Counted from the stretch's first letter, positions 18,069-27,839 are shown. The stretch is DNA of 64,000 nucleotides from an uncultured Methanobrevibacter sp. (GCA_900314605.1 OMVX01000002.1:1-64000); one strand, 5' to 3'. A program made the numbers and translations. Notes: a model not told the origin generated them from the letters alone.

Positions 18069-18204
18069 ATTATCACAATCCTATATTAGATTCAAGCTTT
18101 TTTTTGAAATAAATTAAAATAGAATTTTTTAATTCTTTAATTGAGTAATTTACTTTAATATTTTTAAATAGAACCAAGATATAATTAAATTTCTAAAGGA
18201 TATG

Positions 18205-18648
18205 TTATCTTATAAATGCAAGTATTATAGCAATAATAATAAATATCAATCCAATTCCACTCATTACTCCAAATGTAAATAATAAAAAAGTAGCAATTAA
18301 AAGGATTATAGCACCAATTTTTGCATAGTATCTTATTACAATAACTCCTATAATTTCACTAATCATTACAATTAAAATATATTGTAAAAGATTTGCATAT
18401 TGGAATCCATAATTATCCATTATTTGAGGAATTGAAAGGGCTATGAAAACAATCCCAATAAGTGCTAGAATAAATTCTATATTGTGATGAGGATTAGGAG
18501 AAAAAAACCTTTTTATTCTAGTAAAAATATTATCTATTCCATTACTAACATCCTCAGAATTAGGTATATAGTTTAATTTATTTCCACATTTACTGCAACG
18601 TTTATCAGTAACAGAAACTTCATTTCCACATTGTTCACAATAAGGCAT
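18205..18648 (-). CDS. Zinc-ribbon membrane protein
   Basis: The 147-residue protein has an N-terminal zinc ribbon, CEQCGNEVSVTDKRCSKCGNKL (residues 4-25), a polar linker and then four hydrophobic segments between about residues 57 and 147 (FILALIGIVFIALSI, YILIVMISEIIGVIVI, IGAIILLIATFLLF, GIGLIFIIIAIILAFI). It would sit in the membrane with the ribbon in the cytoplasm. It lies between the helicase and the metallopeptidase and could tether this system to the membrane (inference). GAGATGG precedes the ATG. Confidence 0.65.
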   Translation of the reverse strand: MPYCEQCGNEVSVTDKRCSKCGNKLNYIPNSEDVSNGIDNIFTRIKRFFSPNPHHNIEFILALIGIVFIALSIPQIMDNYGFQYANLLQYILIVMISEIIGVIVIRYYAKIGAIILLIATFLLFTFGVMSGIGLIFIIIAIILAFIR

Positions 18649-18809
18649 TTATTCCATCTCAATTTTAAAAAAATTTTCTTAAAGAATTATTATATATATT
18701 ATTGAAACTTAGTATTATAATGTTTGTTTAATATTTATAAGATATCAAGTAATTATAATAATTTGTATTTTTCATGATTAATTAAATCTTTTTAATTAGA
18801 TTGTTAAAT

Positions 18810-21404
18810 TTAACAAAAATCTTCAATAGAAAAAGAAGTATTTAATTTTGAATTTATCTTTTTTAATCTGTTAGCAAACCAAGTATCGCTCGTTTTACAT
18901 TTATCAAATGGAGGAGATTTATAATATAATTTAATAATATTTAATTCTCTTTCATAATCTTCTAATTTTTCTAAAGAAAAACAGATTCTTTTATAAAAAT
19001 CATAAAACTGATATTTTTCATTATGAATTATTTTAGTAAAGAATTCAATTGCATCTTCATATTTACCTTCTTTTTCTAAATTACGACCTATTTCATTTAA
19101 TTCATATTTTTTCTGAAGTTTTTCATATTCTTGCTCCGAAACAAGTTTTAAATTGTCTCTACTCCCTATTAATCTATCTGCAACAGGAACTGGAGTATGA
19201 AGTTTTGATTTATTTATAGCACCGTGATTTTGATAATATTCAAAACATTGAAAAATTTCTATTTCATTAAATGAAATTTTATCTCTTATTATCTTTAATT
19301 TTGAGTAAATCCAAATTAATTGATAAGAGGGTAAAAAAATATCTGATTTAAGCATCATTTTTATAGAATCTAACATCCCTTTAAAATCGTCCATTAATTC
19401 ATAAACAATACATAACTGCCTATATGGATAGTAATCATTAATAAAATAAGAATTTTCTATTAATAAATTCAAATAATCAATTAGAGTTGAATAATCTTTT
19501 TCAGATTTTAAAATCAAAGCTTTCTGTTTTAATAAGATTTTATTATTTACATTTTCATTAAAACTTAAAGAAGGATCATATTCATATAAATTGTCTTTAC
19601 ATATTTCCTCATTGGTATTTTCATTATTCAACGTAATAACATTTGCCTCTATAATTTTAGGATTTGATTTATTATTAGATAAATCCTTAGGTTTTTCTTC
19701 CTCCGGATAATTTAAATCTTTTTTGATTATTGTAGGTTTAATATTAATAGCATCCTTAAAATAATCAGGTATTAAATAATGTCTTGCATTATCTACTTTA
19801 AGATAATAGTCTAATCTACTATCAATAAAATAAGTTTTACAGTAATCATCTTCTGATCTCATTCCTCTACCATATGTTTGGACTAATGTAATAGCTGTTT
19901 TATATTGAAACCAAAAAGGATCATCTTTTCTTCTGAACTCTGTTTGTTTATCCTTGATACTAGGATAAGGAATTTTATATATAATCTGAAATCGACATAG
20001 GTCGCCAGGTAAATCAACTCCCTGATTCATGGAAGGACTAATAAGAACTAATGGTTTTTTAGATTTTTTAAACTTATTTAAAATTTTTTCTCTGTTACGA
20101 TTATTATGGTCAATTAATCTTTTATCATCCAATTCCTTTTTTAAAAATTCTTTACATCGGTAACTGACTGTGTGAATTATACCTTTATCATTTTTATGCT
20201 TTTCTAAAATCTCTTTTATAATTGGAATAGATTTTTTTGAGCTTTTAGGTAGATACTTGTAAGCCATATTTAATCCTGAATATGTTTTTATAGGATTCCT
20301 TCCAATATCAAATGGTGATTTTCTTCTAATAGCATAAATTTCATCTTCCTCAATACCTAACCATTTAGCAAATTTAGAGTAATTTAAAATTGTACCACTC
20401 AAAAATATACATTTATCCCCATACCTCAAAATGCTGTCTTTAGCATATTTATCTACCTTAATAGGTTTGAAAGATAATGTTTGAGAACGTTTATCATAAT
20501 CAACTATCCAATTATGTGGATCTACTTTAATATATTTAATAAACTTACTAAAGTCCTTAATTTTCTGTTTTAAATTTTCAATTTTTTTACTTAAAGTGAA
20601 AACCTTACGATTATCTAAAGCTTCTTTAGACTCTTTTAACTGTTTTTGATATGATTTTTTAATTTTATCAACAAAAAATATCCATGATTTATAACCATTA
20701 ATCTCTAAATCTAGAATTACATCTTTAGATAAATTAATACCGACTTCTTCTTTTAAATCTTTCCTTGTAAACTCTAAACTGATTAAGTCCATTAATTTAC
20801 TTTCTAAATTATGAGCTTCATCAAAAATCATTAATTCTCTTTTTTGAAAACCGCCGGGGTTGTGTAATTCTAAAAACATATAATCATAATTACTTATAAC
20901 AACCTTAGAATTTAAGCCGACAGCTTTTTGATAATGATATGGACAAGACTGTTCTTTGCCTTTATCATTATAATCAAACATTGTTACTCTATTATCACAG
21001 GAATAGGCTTCTAAAATACATTTACCATAATCACAGGTTTCATCTATTTTCTCATTAGCATATGTTAAACATTTAAAATTTTTCCTACCTTTAACAAGAG
21101 CAAAATTATAATCTTTAAAATCATCAAGATATTGATTCTGTAGTTGTTTAGTAATGGTTAAAATATATGCATCCTCATAAATCCTTGCGAGAGTTGCAGC
21201 TATAGCTGATTTACCAGTACCGGTTCCTGCTTCAAGAACGATATAATTATATCCCTTATTTATAGCATCAAAAATTTCAGATATTGTTTCTAATTGATGT
21301 GGACGAGGTTTATTAAATGGAAAATTATCAACGACTTCTTGAAAAATTTTTGTATAATTAGAATACTTCCATTCATTAGCTTTTTTAGAATTTTTATAAA
21401 ACAT
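18810..21404 (-). CDS. Rad3/XPD/DinG-type superfamily 2 helicase with C-terminal helical extension
   Basis: The 864-residue protein has an intact ATPase core: RPHQLETI (Q-like motif), Walker A EAGTGTGKSA (58-67) and DEAH (195-198), with VQTYGRGMRS near residue 500 as motif VI. Between Walker A and DEAH lie cysteines 112, 124, 129, 136 and 154, the place where XPD and DinG bind a 4Fe-4S cluster. The protein should therefore be a 5'-3' DNA helicase that unwinds or remodels forked DNA. The last ~280 residues are helical and TPR-like (for example GRNLEKEGKYEDAIEFFTKII), unusual for DinG. GGTGGAG precedes ATG. A catalytically dead relative is encoded 2.5 kb upstream in the same block. Confidence 0.85.
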   Translation of the reverse strand: MFYKNSKKANEWKYSNYTKIFQEVVDNFPFNKPRPHQLETISEIFDAINKGYNYIVLEAGTGTGKSAIAATLARIYEDAYILTITKQLQNQYLDDFKDYNFALVKGRKNFKCLTYANEKIDETCDYGKCILEAYSCDNRVTMFDYNDKGKEQSCPYHYQKAVGLNSKVVISNYDYMFLELHNPGGFQKRELMIFDEAHNLESKLMDLISLEFTRKDLKEEVGINLSKDVILDLEINGYKSWIFFVDKIKKSYQKQLKESKEALDNRKVFTLSKKIENLKQKIKDFSKFIKYIKVDPHNWIVDYDKRSQTLSFKPIKVDKYAKDSILRYGDKCIFLSGTILNYSKFAKWLGIEEDEIYAIRRKSPFDIGRNPIKTYSGLNMAYKYLPKSSKKSIPIIKEILEKHKNDKGIIHTVSYRCKEFLKKELDDKRLIDHNNRNREKILNKFKKSKKPLVLISPSMNQGVDLPGDLCRFQIIYKIPYPSIKDKQTEFRRKDDPFWFQYKTAITLVQTYGRGMRSEDDYCKTYFIDSRLDYYLKVDNARHYLIPDYFKDAINIKPTIIKKDLNYPEEEKPKDLSNNKSNPKIIEANVITLNNENTNEEICKDNLYEYDPSLSFNENVNNKILLKQKALILKSEKDYSTLIDYLNLLIENSYFINDYYPYRQLCIVYELMDDFKGMLDSIKMMLKSDIFLPSYQLIWIYSKLKIIRDKISFNEIEIFQCFEYYQNHGAINKSKLHTPVPVADRLIGSRDNLKLVSEQEYEKLQKKYELNEIGRNLEKEGKYEDAIEFFTKIIHNEKYQFYDFYKRICFSLEKLEDYERELNIIKLYYKSPPFDKCKTSDTWFANRLKKINSKLNTSFSIEDFC

Positions 21405-21440
21405 ATTAAAAACTCCACCACATTAAAATGTCTCCAAAAT

Positions 21441-21540
21441 TATATTTTTTAAATAATTTCTTTCTTTATTTTTAAAATAAAGGATTTTATGGAGATTTTA
21501 GAAAAAAGTTTTTGACCTTTGGCAGACACTATTAAAAAAA
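21441..21540. repeat. Dispersed ~100-bp intergenic repeat (copy 1)
   Basis: The segment shares long blocks with 50389-50490: TATTTTTTAAAT, ATTTCTTTCT, AAAATAAAGGATT, GAAGATTTTA/GGAGATTTTA and CAGACACT. It has no ORF. It lies between the TPR/cold-shock gene and the helicase gene. It may be the end of a decayed insertion element or a structured RNA. Confidence 0.5.
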
Positions 21541-21563
21541 AAAAGTTAAAAAATTAAAAATCA

Positions 21564-22766
21564 TTATATTACATGAATATTTACTGCATTTAATTTAAAT
21601 TCATCTTTAGATTTATCATAACCCTCTTCAAGATAAAATAAAACATTTACGCCCTCTTTAAAATCATCTTCATCTCCTTTAAATTGGAATTTATTAAAGA
21701 AATAAGACTCACCATCATCAGTTCTAATAAAACCAGATTTTCCATGTGGAAGAATCTTAGAGATATAACCTGAACATTCCTCCTGATTTTTATATTTTAA
21801 TTCAATCCAAAAACCAGCAAGTTCTTTTTCAATTTTCCAATATTCAGTATTATCAGGATCAAAATTGGAATCTGTAATTTTATCCTCTAAACTTTCATCA
21901 ATTGACCATTCATTATGTAATCTAATAGAATAAACTAGATAAGCATGTTTTAAGGCAATATCAGGATATTCATCCTGAAGTAAATCTTCAAGTAAAGAAT
22001 ATAATTTAACTTTTTTATCAATATCACCATGACTTAAAGCTGCAGACACTGCATATTCAAGAGATTTTGCATAATCCTCTTCAAAAAAGTAATTTTCAGC
22101 AATTTCACTTTGAATAAACCAATCCTGTTTATATTTATATACCTCATTAAGATATTCAATAGCTTCGGTGTATTCTCCAATTTCCCTTAATGATTTTGCT
22201 ATTCTCCATTTAAACCAGATATCACTATTATTTGTAAAGTTATCTAATTTTTCTAGTGCCTCTTTAGAAATAGTTAAACATTCATCATAGTCTTCTTCTT
22301 CAAGATAAGATTTGGAAAGTAAAGAATAATATTTTTCTCTAGAAGATTGGTTATTAATTACTCTTCCATCATCTCTAGTGAATGATGAAGTTTTTGAAGA
22401 TAAAAAATCAGGATTTAATCTATCTGACCAAACAATAATGTCTTCATAATCATTATTTTTTGATAAATAATCTAGAAGTTTCATCATAGATAAAGTATAT
22501 GCACATACCCCATCCTTTTTAGAAAGGTTTTCCTGAGGTAATAATTGGGTGACTAAATCTACCGCTTCAATTAATTCTGTTTCATTTTCTGGATTTTTAA
22601 TGTAAGTCTGATAAAGAGCCCAGCAATAAAATCTTTTATCCCAAATGTCAAATGCATCTTGATTATCTTCATAAATAGATTCATATAAATCTTTAGATTC
22701 TTCATATTTTTTGCTTTGATAAAGCTTTTTTGCCTGAATTAAAGTCTTTTTAATATCTTCACTCAA
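21564..22766 (-). CDS. TPR protein with C-terminal cold-shock (CSD-like) domain
   Basis: The protein is about 400 residues. Most of it is helical repeats of TPR type (IKKTLIQAKKLYQSKKYEESKDLYESIY; ALEKLDNFTNNSDIWFKWRIAKSLREIGEYTEAIEYLNEVYK; AENYFFEEDYAKSLEYAVSAA). The last ~65 residues read GYISKILPHGKSGFIRTDDGESYFFN...GVNVLFYLEEGYD, a cold-shock/OB-fold pattern with the GFI and YFF positions that contact single-stranded nucleic acid. A TTG at 22766 is preceded by GGGGTGG, which also contains the alternative GTG start at 22775. It is likely a nucleic-acid-binding scaffold for the neighbouring helicases (inference). Confidence 0.7.
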   Translation of the reverse strand: MSEDIKKTLIQAKKLYQSKKYEESKDLYESIYEDNQDAFDIWDKRFYCWALYQTYIKNPENETELIEAVDLVTQLLPQENLSKKDGVCAYTLSMMKLLDYLSKNNDYEDIIVWSDRLNPDFLSSKTSSFTRDDGRVINNQSSREKYYSLLSKSYLEEEDYDECLTISKEALEKLDNFTNNSDIWFKWRIAKSLREIGEYTEAIEYLNEVYKYKQDWFIQSEIAENYFFEEDYAKSLEYAVSAALSHGDIDKKVKLYSLLEDLLQDEYPDIALKHAYLVYSIRLHNEWSIDESLEDKITDSNFDPDNTEYWKIEKELAGFWIELKYKNQEECSGYISKILPHGKSGFIRTDDGESYFFNKFQFKGDEDDFKEGVNVLFYLEEGYDKSKDEFKLNAVNIHVI

Positions 22767-23014
22767 ATAATCCACCCCATTTCTATTATATGTATATAAA
22801 TTTCTATTTAAATTATTTATACTTTAATATTTAATTTAGATAATTTAACTCTTTTATTTTTTATGAAAAAAATCAAATCTAATTTGATTAATCAATTAAA
22901 AATACATATTTGTATTAGTTAATTAGGAATTGTTAAATATATTCTAAATAAATTTATTAAAATTTAATTATTCATTATATCTGATTAAATAAACTTCAAT
23001 TGGAAATTTTTTCC

Positions 23015-23932
23015 TTAAATTAATTTTTGCTGAACAGATTTAGATTTTTTTTGATTTATAGAATTCTTTAATTTATCTAAAACATCATCCACATTATCAA
23101 TTTTCAATGCATTTTTATTATCACTTAAAATTAATTGATTTCCCTCATAAAACCCTTCTGGATATTCATTAGGAAGAAATGAGTAAATTTGTTTTCCATA
23201 TTCTTGAGCAAAATCTACAGTGTGTAGTGTTCCACTATTAACTCCACATTCAACAACAAAAATATCCTGTGACAATGCTGCTACCATTCGATCCCTTTCA
23301 ATATAATGTCCTTTCTGAAATTTAACCCCTGGTTCATATTCAGAAATCAGACAACCTCCTGTTTTAATAATTTCTTCAGCTAGTTTTTTATTTGAAGCAG
23401 GTGTAATTTTAGTAATATCACTTGGAAGAACTGCAATTGTAATTTTATTTTCATCTACTGTGGTTTGATGTGCAATTTTATCACATCCCAAAGCTAAACC
23501 GCTTAAAATAACTCTATTTGTAACATTAACAATATTTTTTACTAATAATTCCTCAAATTCTACACTAACCTTATAAGGTTTTCTTGTTCCTATAACACCA
23601 ATATTTGGCTTTGTTAATGAATCAAGATTACCTTTAACATATAAAATGAGAGGCTTTTTATTACCCATAATGTTTAATTGTTTAGGATAATTTTCATCAA
23701 AAACGGTGATAACATCAATATCAGAATTAAAAAGATCATCATATAAATTTTCAGCATAATTCATAGATATTTCCGTCTCTTCCTTTGAAAGTTTACTTTC
23801 CAATTCTACTTCAGAAACTAAATCATAAAAATCATCCGATTCTTTAAGTATTTCCCAATATTTATCATATATAGTGGCTTTTCCAACATCTTTTAAATTT
23901 TTTAAAAATAATATTTCTTTAAGTTTAATCAT
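23015..23932 (-). CDS. DprA/Smf-like SLOG-domain protein
   Basis: The protein is about 305 residues. The Rossmann-like SLOG core is clear: NIGVIGTRKPYKVS, VILSGLALGCDKIAHQTTVD, TIAVLPSDI, GCLISEYEPG, RDRMVAALSQDIFVVECGVNSGTLHTVDFAQEYGKQIYSF. These match the DprA motifs (G-S/T-R, SGxAxGID-like, NR.I..LS...VVE...SGTL.TA..A...G). DprA loads RecA on ssDNA during transformation in bacteria, while SLOG proteins in conflict operons may bind nucleotides instead. The ATG (23932) follows GGTGAT; an earlier ATG overlaps the upstream stop (ATGGTGA). Tight coupling to the pseudo-helicase-phosphoribosyltransferase gene implies a joint function. Confidence 0.85.
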   Translation of the reverse strand: MIKLKEILFLKNLKDVGKATIYDKYWEILKESDDFYDLVSEVELESKLSKEETEISMNYAENLYDDLFNSDIDVITVFDENYPKQLNIMGNKKPLILYVKGNLDSLTKPNIGVIGTRKPYKVSVEFEELLVKNIVNVTNRVILSGLALGCDKIAHQTTVDENKITIAVLPSDITKITPASNKKLAEEIIKTGGCLISEYEPGVKFQKGHYIERDRMVAALSQDIFVVECGVNSGTLHTVDFAQEYGKQIYSFLPNEYPEGFYEGNQLILSDNKNALKIDNVDDVLDKLKNSINQKKSKSVQQKLI

Positions 23933-23937
23933 AATTA

Positions 23938-26031
23938 TCACCATAATGTTTTAAATAGAGCAAATTTAATAATATGATTTTTACTAGCACCATTTTTTAT
24001 TAAAATATCTTCACAAGCATCCATTACTGTTCCTCTAGTACATATATCATCTAAAATTATAAATACAACATCATCCCTTTCAAAAATATTATCATATACA
24101 CATTCGATTGAATTCATATGTTCTATATAGCTTGGACGTTTTTTCGTTATATGAGAAGTAGCTACATCTTTAGTTCGAATTAGTAAATTACTACAATTAA
24201 CAATCTCTTTATCACAAGCGAATCTTGTTTTTATTTTACCTTCATTATACCATTGTGAAAAGCATTTTATACTTTCTCTCATAGTAGCAAATTTATCCCT
24301 TTCTTTTGTAGATGAAGGAACAGAAATTAAAGCTATTTTATTTATTTGATTACTGATAAATTTATAAGATATTTCAGATATAGCCTCCATTAATCTTTTA
24401 TTAAAATAATTAAAGGAACCTAAACATCTTTCAGATTTTTCTGTTCCGTAATATTTATAATATAATATTTTTTCACTTAAACTTTTACTCTCACTATATT
24501 TATGATTAGAATCTATATTTTTATATTTATTATCTTTTACATAATCAAATAGATAATAAACTCCAAATTGTTTTTTAATATTACTGGTAACATATCCATA
24601 TCCTTTATCCATATCTACAATTGAATCAAGAATATACCTTGGAATAAATTTATTATTAAGAATATCATTCTTAATACTCAGTATAATAGGCTCATCAATA
24701 ATATATGAAACACAATTATCATCTGACTTTCTATTAATTCGTTGTAACATTTGTACAATGTAAAAAGCTTTTTTGTAGGAATACCAATTATTTTCTTTAT
24801 TTTTAATTTTAGCTCTTTTATTCCATGGAAGTAATTTTTCTTTCATAATTATTTGAAAATTACAGTTATATTTTTTAAAATCCATCTCCTCGTCTATTGA
24901 ATCAGAAACAAAAACAAAATTATCAATTTCTTTAAAATCAATATTATTTAATTTATTTTTTGGGTAATTTTTAATTGATATTATACGCCTGTCATTAATT
25001 TCATGATTAATTAAATTTTTATAACGCCTAGTGCAATCAATTATTCCTTTATCATTTTTATGTTTCTTCAATATATCTTCAATAATGAGTATTAAAAACT
25101 TTTTATTATCATAATAATTTTTCAAATAAAGATTATTTCTTAAAAAAATTTGTTGTTTATTCGAATCCCCCTTAAGAAGTTTTTTAATAAATTTTACTTT
25201 AAAATTATTTAAACCTAATTCTTGAGTAAATATTTCAGAATCTAATATTACGGGACTTATAAAAATACATATTTCTGCTTTATTTAACAAAAACTTCTTT
25301 AAAAGATTACCTATATTTAATGGTTGGAATTTTAAGCTTTTATACTTATAATTATCATAAGAACAAATCCAATTATCAGGATTTTCTTTAATAGAATCAA
25401 TAACAATATCTATTTTATCATCATCTAATTGTAAGAACTTAAAAAAATCTAACCAATCCTTATAATTTTTTTCCTCTAACTCTTTAACATTAAAATCCAG
25501 TGCATTAATTTTTTCTTTAAATTTTTCTATATCAATAGTATAAGTGAAAAAATTTGCAATATTTTCATCAATACTATAAGCATCATCAAAAATTAATAAG
25601 TTAATATTTTCGAAATCTTTAAACTTAAATATATTTTGATGAGTTGAAAAATGGATTTGTTCTTGATATTTTAAATCATAGCTTTTTATATATTTATTTT
25701 TAAGAAACTCATTTTCAGACAAAATAAATGAATTTTTGTATTTATTAGCTAAATTAATAGCAATAGAAGATATTTCAACATTTGTTTCTAAAATAATATA
25801 TTTATATCCATCTGTAATAGCTTGAATAATTCTATTCAATAGTTTATTTTGGTCTTCATTTAATGTAAGAGAATGAAAATTTTCTTTCATATCATTTTGA
25901 GATTGCCTTTTGGAGTCATTTGAATCTGTTTTTATATATTTATTCTTTTTAGAAAAATTAAAATTACTTTGATCGCAACAATATCCACAGATACACATAG
26001 ATTTAGGCAAACCACATTTAGGACAGAACAT
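23938..26031 (-). CDS. Inactivated Rad3-type helicase fused to a ComFC-like phosphoribosyltransferase
   Basis: The protein is about 697 residues from ATG 26031, with GGGGGGT upstream. It opens with a Cys-rich zinc ribbon (CPKCGLPKSMCICGYCC). Residues ~55-470 align by eye with the active helicase at 18810-21404 (shared landmarks ILE, SYD, KHKNDKGII, WYSYKKAFYIVQ), but the Walker A position reads ILETNVEISS, the DEAH position reads DDAY, and the FeS-region cysteines are absent. The C-terminal ~150 residues form a type I phosphoribosyltransferase: ALISVPSSTKERDK, ITKKRP and the PRPP loop VFIILDDICTRGT (656-668). ComFC homologues work with DprA in competence. Here the dead helicase may recruit DNA or the active helicase. 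This is the first gene of the block. Confidence 0.75.
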   Translation of the reverse strand: MFCPKCGLPKSMCICGYCCDQSNFNFSKKNKYIKTDSNDSKRQSQNDMKENFHSLTLNEDQNKLLNRIIQAITDGYKYIILETNVEISSIAINLANKYKNSFILSENEFLKNKYIKSYDLKYQEQIHFSTHQNIFKFKDFENINLLIFDDAYSIDENIANFFTYTIDIEKFKEKINALDFNVKELEEKNYKDWLDFFKFLQLDDDKIDIVIDSIKENPDNWICSYDNYKYKSLKFQPLNIGNLLKKFLLNKAEICIFISPVILDSEIFTQELGLNNFKVKFIKKLLKGDSNKQQIFLRNNLYLKNYYDNKKFLILIIEDILKKHKNDKGIIDCTRRYKNLINHEINDRRIISIKNYPKNKLNNIDFKEIDNFVFVSDSIDEEMDFKKYNCNFQIIMKEKLLPWNKRAKIKNKENNWYSYKKAFYIVQMLQRINRKSDDNCVSYIIDEPIILSIKNDILNNKFIPRYILDSIVDMDKGYGYVTSNIKKQFGVYYLFDYVKDNKYKNIDSNHKYSESKSLSEKILYYKYYGTEKSERCLGSFNYFNKRLMEAISEISYKFISNQINKIALISVPSSTKERDKFATMRESIKCFSQWYNEGKIKTRFACDKEIVNCSNLLIRTKDVATSHITKKRPSYIEHMNSIECVYDNIFERDDVVFIILDDICTRGTVMDACEDILIKNGASKNHIIKFALFKTLW

Positions 26032-26331
26032 ATTACCCCCCCATGAATTAAAAAGTCTATTTAACAAAATTAAAAATAAAATTATTATTTAAACTTTTTA
26101 TTTAAAAATATTATTAAAGTTATAATTGAAAAATTATATACATATATGTTTCACTAATTCTAGTATATAATTTTTTAAAATTTTAAAATTAATATTATGC
26201 TAAAAAATCAATTAAATAATAAAAAAAGGTAAATAAAATTTAAAGCATCTAATAGGTTATGAATATGAGATACAAAATCTTAAAGTTTGAAGTATTTAAA
26301 TTTAAATATTATATTAAACAAAATAATAACC

Positions 26332-27684
26332 ATGAAATTTAATGTGGATTTTGTAACAAACCCTAAAGAGGCTTTTTGGCAATTTAGTAGACCTTTACTT
26401 TTACTTTCTATTTTTGAAGCATGTTATTCATTTATAGATGTTTTTTGGGTATCTCAAATGGATTCAAAATCATTTTTTGCAATAGGAGTTGCAATTCCAT
26501 TATTTACCTTGATTTATGGTATTGGAAAAGCATTGGGAGTTGGAACTAATTCTATAATAGCAAGACAAAGTGGTCAAAAGGATATATTAGGAGCCGAAAA
26601 TTCTATTTTACATGGTATTATAGCATGTATTATAATGGGAATCATCATTGCATTATCTTCATTCTTTATAAAAGACCTTTTGATAATGATAAAAGCAGAC
26701 TCATGTTTAGACTTATCAATGGCATATTTAACACCATTATTTTTATTTTCCTTTGTTTTTCTTTTTGCTAATTTATTTGTAAGTACATTACAAGGAGAAG
26801 GAAACTCCAGAATACCTACTGCTATGCTTATTTTAACAAATATATTAAATTTAATTTTAGATCCTATTTTTATCTTTGTTTTACATATGGGAGTAATTGG
26901 TGTTTCAATTGCTACAATAATATCCAATGCAGTAACTGCACTTTTCCTATTATACTGGTATTTAAGTGGAAGATCAGTTATTGAAATAAATTTCAAATAC
27001 TTTAAAATAGGAATAGTATATGAAATATTTATTGTTGCTGTTCCAAGTTTTTTAACAGATAGTTTATGGTGTATTACTAGTTTGTACTTTAATAAAATTT
27101 TAATAGAGCAACTTGGTCAAATCGGAGTATTACTTTATGGAACATCATCCAGAATAGAATCATTAATTGCAGCTCCTCAAAAAGCATTTAGTAGAGCATT
27201 AATAAGTGTTAGTGGCCATTTATTTGGTGCAAAAAAATTAGATGAATTAATAGATTTATATTTTTATGTACTTAAAATCTCCATTATAATTGCAATTATT
27301 ACAACTATAATATTCTTCTTTATTAGAGATTATGGATTTGCTTTGTTTTCAGTAACTGGTGCTCCTGAATCTGTATTTTATATTGCACTAGCAGGTCTGG
27401 TAATTGTTCCAGTTGATGAAGTTATAATATTATCAAAAAAAATTATAGATGGAACAGGAAAAAGTTATTACGACTTAATATTAGCCATTTTTATGGTATT
27501 ATTTGAGATTATTGCTGCAACATTATTAGCTCCATATTTCAAACATGGTGTATGTGTTTTACTAGGAATATTATTAGCAGAAGTTGTGTTTGCTCTAATT
27601 TACTTTAGCTTAATACTTCATATTTTCGGCTCAAAAAAATTGGAAAAACTCAAAAGATTCCATCATTATCACGGTTTCAAATAA
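26332..27684 (+). CDS. MATE-family multidrug/sodium antiporter
   Basis: The protein is about 450 residues from ATG 26332; an upstream TTG has no ribosome-binding site. Twelve hydrophobic segments and the MATE signatures are visible: an N-terminal QFSRPLLLLSIFEACYSFIDVFWVSQMDS, then PLFTLIYGIGKALGVGTNSIIARQSGQKD, and the second-half equivalents PSFLTDSLWCITSLYFNKILI and KAFSRALISVSGHLFGAKK. Such proteins export cationic drugs or metabolites in exchange for Na+ or H+. The gene is alone, divergent from the island at its left, and marks the end of the minus-strand block. Confidence 0.88.
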   Translation: MKFNVDFVTNPKEAFWQFSRPLLLLSIFEACYSFIDVFWVSQMDSKSFFAIGVAIPLFTLIYGIGKALGVGTNSIIARQSGQKDILGAENSILHGIIACIIMGIIIALSSFFIKDLLIMIKADSCLDLSMAYLTPLFLFSFVFLFANLFVSTLQGEGNSRIPTAMLILTNILNLILDPIFIFVLHMGVIGVSIATIISNAVTALFLLYWYLSGRSVIEINFKYFKIGIVYEIFIVAVPSFLTDSLWCITSLYFNKILIEQLGQIGVLLYGTSSRIESLIAAPQKAFSRALISVSGHLFGAKKLDELIDLYFYVLKISIIIAIITTIIFFFIRDYGFALFSVTGAPESVFYIALAGLVIVPVDEVIILSKKIIDGTGKSYYDLILAIFMVLFEIIAATLLAPYFKHGVCVLLGILLAEVVFALIYFSLILHIFGSKKLEKLKRFHHYHGFK

Positions 27685-27791
27685 ACAAAAGTTTATTGAA
27701 AAAAATATATTGTAAAGTAAGCTAGCAAAGATGGTAGGTCACCTAATAAAATAAGTAAATCATACATTAGTTTTTGAGAAAATTAGAATAA

Positions 27792-27839
27792 TTAAATTAA
27801 ATCTTCAAGATATGCTCTTAGTTCTGGATTAGCGTTCAT
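27792..27839 (-). pseudogene. Truncated HEPN (HepT/DUF86) gene start
   Basis: A 15-codon frame reads MNANPELRAYLEDLI and then stops. It begins inside the last codons of the nucleotidyltransferase gene, exactly where the HEPN partner begins in MntA-HepT pairs, and it matches the usual HepT N terminus (M...ELR.YLEDI...). The rest of the HEPN gene is missing. Confidence 0.5.

Noticed and set aside
27126-27134. AGTATTACT inside the MATE gene
   Set aside because: A single copy within coding sequence, with no neighbours or palindromic extension, is consistent with background.
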